Positions 14,235 to 16,794 of a stretch of DNA of 16,794 bases are shown one piece after another (within the stretch, counting starts at the first letter, position 1; the number at the start of each line of letters is the position of its first letter). The DNA is from an uncultured Bacilli bacterium (lineage in GTDB: Bacteria > Bacillota_I > Bacilli_A > RF39 > UBA660). The stretch lies in contig CANQFF010000017.1 of NCBI GenBank assembly GCA_947598345.1, positions 1 to 16,794 on the forward strand, read 5' to 3'. The position numbers and the translations under genes were made by a program. A model generated the notes under the pieces. The model was not told the origin of the DNA, made no database searches, and worked only from the letters and a program-made list of their open reading frames with translations.

Positions 14235-15521
14235 GTGAAGTATGAAAAGATAAGTACATATTCATATAACTTACATGTAATTAAAACAAAGAAATTTAAA
14301 ACAGTTACAGTAAAAATAAATTTTAAAAGAAAATTATCAAAAGAAGAAATAACATATAGAAATATGATTGTAAATATGTTGTGTGAATCTACAGCAGAAT
14401 ATCCAACAAAAAGGCTTATGTCTATTGCCACTGAGGATTTATATGAACTATATTATAAGGGAATGACTTATATGTCTGGAAAATATAGTGTACTAGGATT
14501 TGATGTGACTTTTTTAAATGAAGAATATACAGAAAAGGGAATGATGGATAAATCAATAAAATTTTTAGCTGATTTAATATTTAAACCTAATGTAGAAAAA
14601 AAAGGTCATAAAACCGTTTTTAATTTAGAAAATTTTAAACTTGCATACAATTTGTTAAAAGATAATATAATCGCAAGTAAAGAAGATCCAGATAGCTATA
14701 GCAGAATAAGAATGCTTGAAAACATGGAACCAAATTCTTATACATCATATAGAAGTTGTGGTTATATAGAAGATTTAGAAAAGGTTGATAGTGAAAAACT
14801 ATATAATTATTATAAATCTATTTTAACTAATGATATAATTGATATATTTGTAATAGGGAATGTAAATGAAAGACATATCGTTAAAACAATTGATGAAGCA
14901 TTTTCAAAGATTAAGACATTAAAAAAGCCATCTGATTCACACTTTATAAGACCTAAAAAAGTTAGATTTAGACCTAAAACTGTAAAAGAAAAACAAAAAA
15001 TAAATCAAAGTAAATTAGTTTTAGGTTACAAAATAGATAAAATGTCAGACTTTGAACTTAGATATGTGCTTAATGTTTATTCATATATATTAGGTGGAGG
15101 CCCAGATTCAAAACTTTTTAAAACGGTTAGGGAAGAAAATAGTTTATGTTACAGTATATCTTCTGTAGGTCAACCACTAAATAGTATATTAACTATTAAT
15201 GCCGGAATAGATAAAAATAATTTTAAAAAGACACTTTTACTTATTAAAAAAGAAGTTTCAAATATGAAAAAAGGTAAGTTTTCTGATGAGGATATAATAA
15301 AAGCTAAAATTACTTATATAAACAGTTTAAAAGAATTGGAAGATAGCCCACAAAGTTTGCTTAGTTTATATGCCGGAATAGAGTATTTAAAAAGTGATGA
15401 TATTAAAGAAAGATTTAATAAAATTAATAAAGTTACACATAGTGATGTAATTAAATTAGCTTCTAAAATACATCTGGATACTATATATTTATTGGAGGGA
15501 GAAGCAAATGAAAAAGCATAA
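14235..15521 (+). CDS. ymfF: M16 peptidase-like protein YmfF (subunit without zinc motif)
   Basis: This is an M16 (insulinase-like) family protein of the YmfF group, 428 aa when started at GTG 14235, which has AGAGGTGA (14222-14229) at proper distance; the GTG at 14226 lies inside that ribosome site. It lacks the HxxEH zinc motif in the N-terminal half, so it cannot be a peptidase alone. In the second half it does keep the LGGGPDSKLFKTVREENSLCYSIS segment, with Arg299 and Tyr306 matching the Arg/Tyr pair that M16 enzymes contribute from the C-terminal domain. Its stop overlaps the start of the next gene by 14 bases, indicating tight coupling and a heterodimer. In B. subtilis the homologous ymfF/ymfH sit beside ymfI, and databases name them as associated with EF-P 5-aminopentanol modification; that role is not shown by this sequence. 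Confidence 0.88.
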   Translation: MKYEKISTYSYNLHVIKTKKFKTVTVKINFKRKLSKEEITYRNMIVNMLCESTAEYPTKRLMSIATEDLYELYYKGMTYMSGKYSVLGFDVTFLNEEYTEKGMMDKSIKFLADLIFKPNVEKKGHKTVFNLENFKLAYNLLKDNIIASKEDPDSYSRIRMLENMEPNSYTSYRSCGYIEDLEKVDSEKLYNYYKSILTNDIIDIFVIGNVNERHIVKTIDEAFSKIKTLKKPSDSHFIRPKKVRFRPKTVKEKQKINQSKLVLGYKIDKMSDFELRYVLNVYSYILGGGPDSKLFKTVREENSLCYSISSVGQPLNSILTINAGIDKNNFKKTLLLIKKEVSNMKKGKFSDEDIIKAKITYINSLKELEDSPQSLLSLYAGIEYLKSDDIKERFNKINKVTHSDVIKLASKIHLDTIYLLEGEANEKA

Positions 15522-16788
15522 TTTAGAGAAGTTAGATTTGGAACTTTTTTATGAAAAATTGGATAATGGACTTGAAGTATATGTAGTTCCAAAAGATAAT
15601 GTTAATGGTATATATGTTACTTTTACAACTAAATTTGGTTCTATATATAATGAATTTATACCTAACGGTAGTAAAAAGATGATAAAGGTTCCTCTTGGAG
15701 TCGCACATTTTTTGGAACATAAAGTATTCGAACAAAAAGATGATGTTGATCCTTTTACATTTTATTCAGAAAGAGGTTGCGATGCAAATGCTAATACATC
15801 TAACTATAAGACAACTTATTTATTTAGTGGTGCAAACTCATTTGCAGAAAATTTAAATTATCTACTTGATTATGTTCAATCACCTTATTTTACCGATGAA
15901 AATGTAGAAAAAGAAAAAGGAATAATTGAACAAGAAATAAAAATGTATGATGATGAGCCATTTTTTAAAATGTATGATGGAATTATATATAATGCATTTA
16001 TAAAAAATCCAATAAAATATCCAATAGCTGGAACAGTTGATGATGTATATTCTATAACTAAAGAAGATTTATACAATTGTTATAATACTTTTTATCATCC
16101 ATCTAATATGTTTTTGGTAATTACTGGAAATGTAGATCCAAAAGAAGCAATTGAATTAGTTAAAATAAATCAAGAAAAAAAGCGATTTGATGATTTTAAA
16201 CCTATAAAAGTAAAAAATTATGATGAACCTAATAAAGTTGAAAAAGAAAAACAAACAACTAATATGGATATAGAAATACCTAAATTAGGAATTGGATATA
16301 AAATCGATTGTACAAAGATGGGTAAGAATATAAACGATATAAAAACATATTTGAGTATATTGTTTGATTTAAAATTAGGCAGTACATCTAATTTAAATGA
16401 GAAATTAAAAAGTTTAAATTTAATTACAAGAGATATTGATATAACAATAGTAAATACTGATAAGCATATATTGGTAATATTAATGTTAGAATCAAATGAT
16501 ATTGATAAGGTATTAGATTTAATTCAAGAAGAGTTAAAAGATTTAAATATAGATGAAGAAGAATTAGAAAGAAAAAAGAAAGTTAGAAAAAGTAATTGTA
16601 TATATAGAAGTGATAGTATTTATTCAATAAATAATAAAATAATGGGTAATATTATGAATTATGATAAGGTAATCTTGGATGATTATAAAAAAATAGACGA
16701 TTTAAATATAAAGGATATGGAAAAAATAATTAAAAATATTAATTTAAGCAATAAAACTATATATATTATGAATAAATTCCTTTGTTAA
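15508..16788 (+). CDS. ymfH: M16 zinc metallopeptidase YmfH (catalytic subunit)
   Basis: The product (426 aa) carries the inverted zinc motif HFLEH at 67-71 in GVAHFLEHKVFE, the general base being Glu70, and the third zinc ligand in IIEQEIKMYDDEP (Glu143 most likely, about 72 residues later). RGCDANANTSNYKTTYLFS (89-107) and the HPSNMFLVITGNV segment are typical M16 features. The C-terminal half, by contrast, lacks the Arg...Tyr substrate pair: the matching region reads SNLNEKLKSLNLITRDIDI. This is the reverse of YmfF, so the two probably share one active site. ATG at 15508 has GGAGGGAG (15493-15500) inside the end of ymfF. The gene is complete, ending 6 bases before the window edge; in relatives ymfI, ymfM and pgsA often follow. 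The substrate is unknown. Confidence 0.9.
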   Translation: MKKHNLEKLDLELFYEKLDNGLEVYVVPKDNVNGIYVTFTTKFGSIYNEFIPNGSKKMIKVPLGVAHFLEHKVFEQKDDVDPFTFYSERGCDANANTSNYKTTYLFSGANSFAENLNYLLDYVQSPYFTDENVEKEKGIIEQEIKMYDDEPFFKMYDGIIYNAFIKNPIKYPIAGTVDDVYSITKEDLYNCYNTFYHPSNMFLVITGNVDPKEAIELVKINQEKKRFDDFKPIKVKNYDEPNKVEKEKQTTNMDIEIPKLGIGYKIDCTKMGKNINDIKTYLSILFDLKLGSTSNLNEKLKSLNLITRDIDITIVNTDKHILVILMLESNDIDKVLDLIQEELKDLNIDEEELERKKKVRKSNCIYRSDSIYSINNKIMGNIMNYDKVILDDYKKIDDLNIKDMEKIIKNINLSNKTIYIMNKFLC

Positions 16789-16794
16789 TCAAAA

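Noticed and set aside
14042..14431. Antisense open frame of 129 codons over the deoD-ymfF junction
   Set aside because: It is the complement of two well-supported genes with no ribosome site or family resemblance; AT-rich coding DNA yields such shadows. The same holds for antisense frames at 3354-3713, 11234-11617 and 15314-15592.
1..16794. Mycoplasma-type genetic code (TGA as Trp)
   Set aside because: The first gene, maf and the YihY-family gene end at TGA at family-typical lengths, and Trp residues in conserved motifs are TGG.

Overview
The window comes from a low-GC (roughly 27-30%) Gram-positive-type bacterium. Arginine is mostly AGA, Shine-Dalgarno sites are strong (AGGAGGTGATC, AGGAGGT), and promoters read as sigma-A type. 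The gene set (rpoZ, a Bacillus-like pdp, a ymfF/ymfH pair, an ABC-F ATPase, mnmA with the long form of its N-terminal half) fits an uncultured host-associated Bacilli or Mollicutes-related lineage such as the RF39/Erysipelotrichia neighbourhood. The exact placement is inference. TGA is used as a stop (ends of the first gene, maf and the YihY-family gene) and Trp is TGG, so the code is the standard bacterial one, not mycoplasma code 4.

Layout. (1) 1-2280 is the accessory part: the 3' end of a DUF6273-type surface-like gene with a GC-rich tail and a perfect terminator, then a gene with its own near-ideal promoter encoding a class III/type IV-type prepilin head fused to a long domain resembling phage tail/receptor-binding modules. 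(2) 2281-5479 holds mutS and, converging on it with a 10-base gap, maf. (3) 5480-9676 holds a two-domain ABC-F ATPase, a membrane-anchored glycerophosphodiester phosphodiesterase and a DUF1003 membrane protein, the last two each with an extended -10 promoter. (4) 9738-12246 holds pyrimidine-nucleoside phosphorylase, RNA polymerase omega and a YihY/BrkB membrane protein ending at a terminator. (5) 12265-16788 holds mnmA (tRNA 2-thiolation), deoD (purine nucleoside phosphorylase) and an overlapping pair of M16 peptidase-like genes (ymfF, ymfH) whose active-site elements are split between the two proteins.

From 2281 on, the genes are housekeeping: mismatch repair, nucleotide-pool sanitation, nucleoside salvage, tRNA modification, translation-associated ATPase, membrane lipid turnover and cell-surface proteolysis. 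Most are single-gene units with their own promoter; clear coupling is seen only for rpoZ-YihY (3-base gap) and ymfF-ymfH (14-base overlap). No tRNA, rRNA, CRISPR, insertion sequence or intact mobile element was seen. The longest gap between genes is 185 bases (12144-12328), holding a small hairpin, a terminator and the mnmA promoter. The most interesting material is the first 2.3 kb: the phage-tail-like prepilin and the composition jump at the end of the DUF6273 gene.
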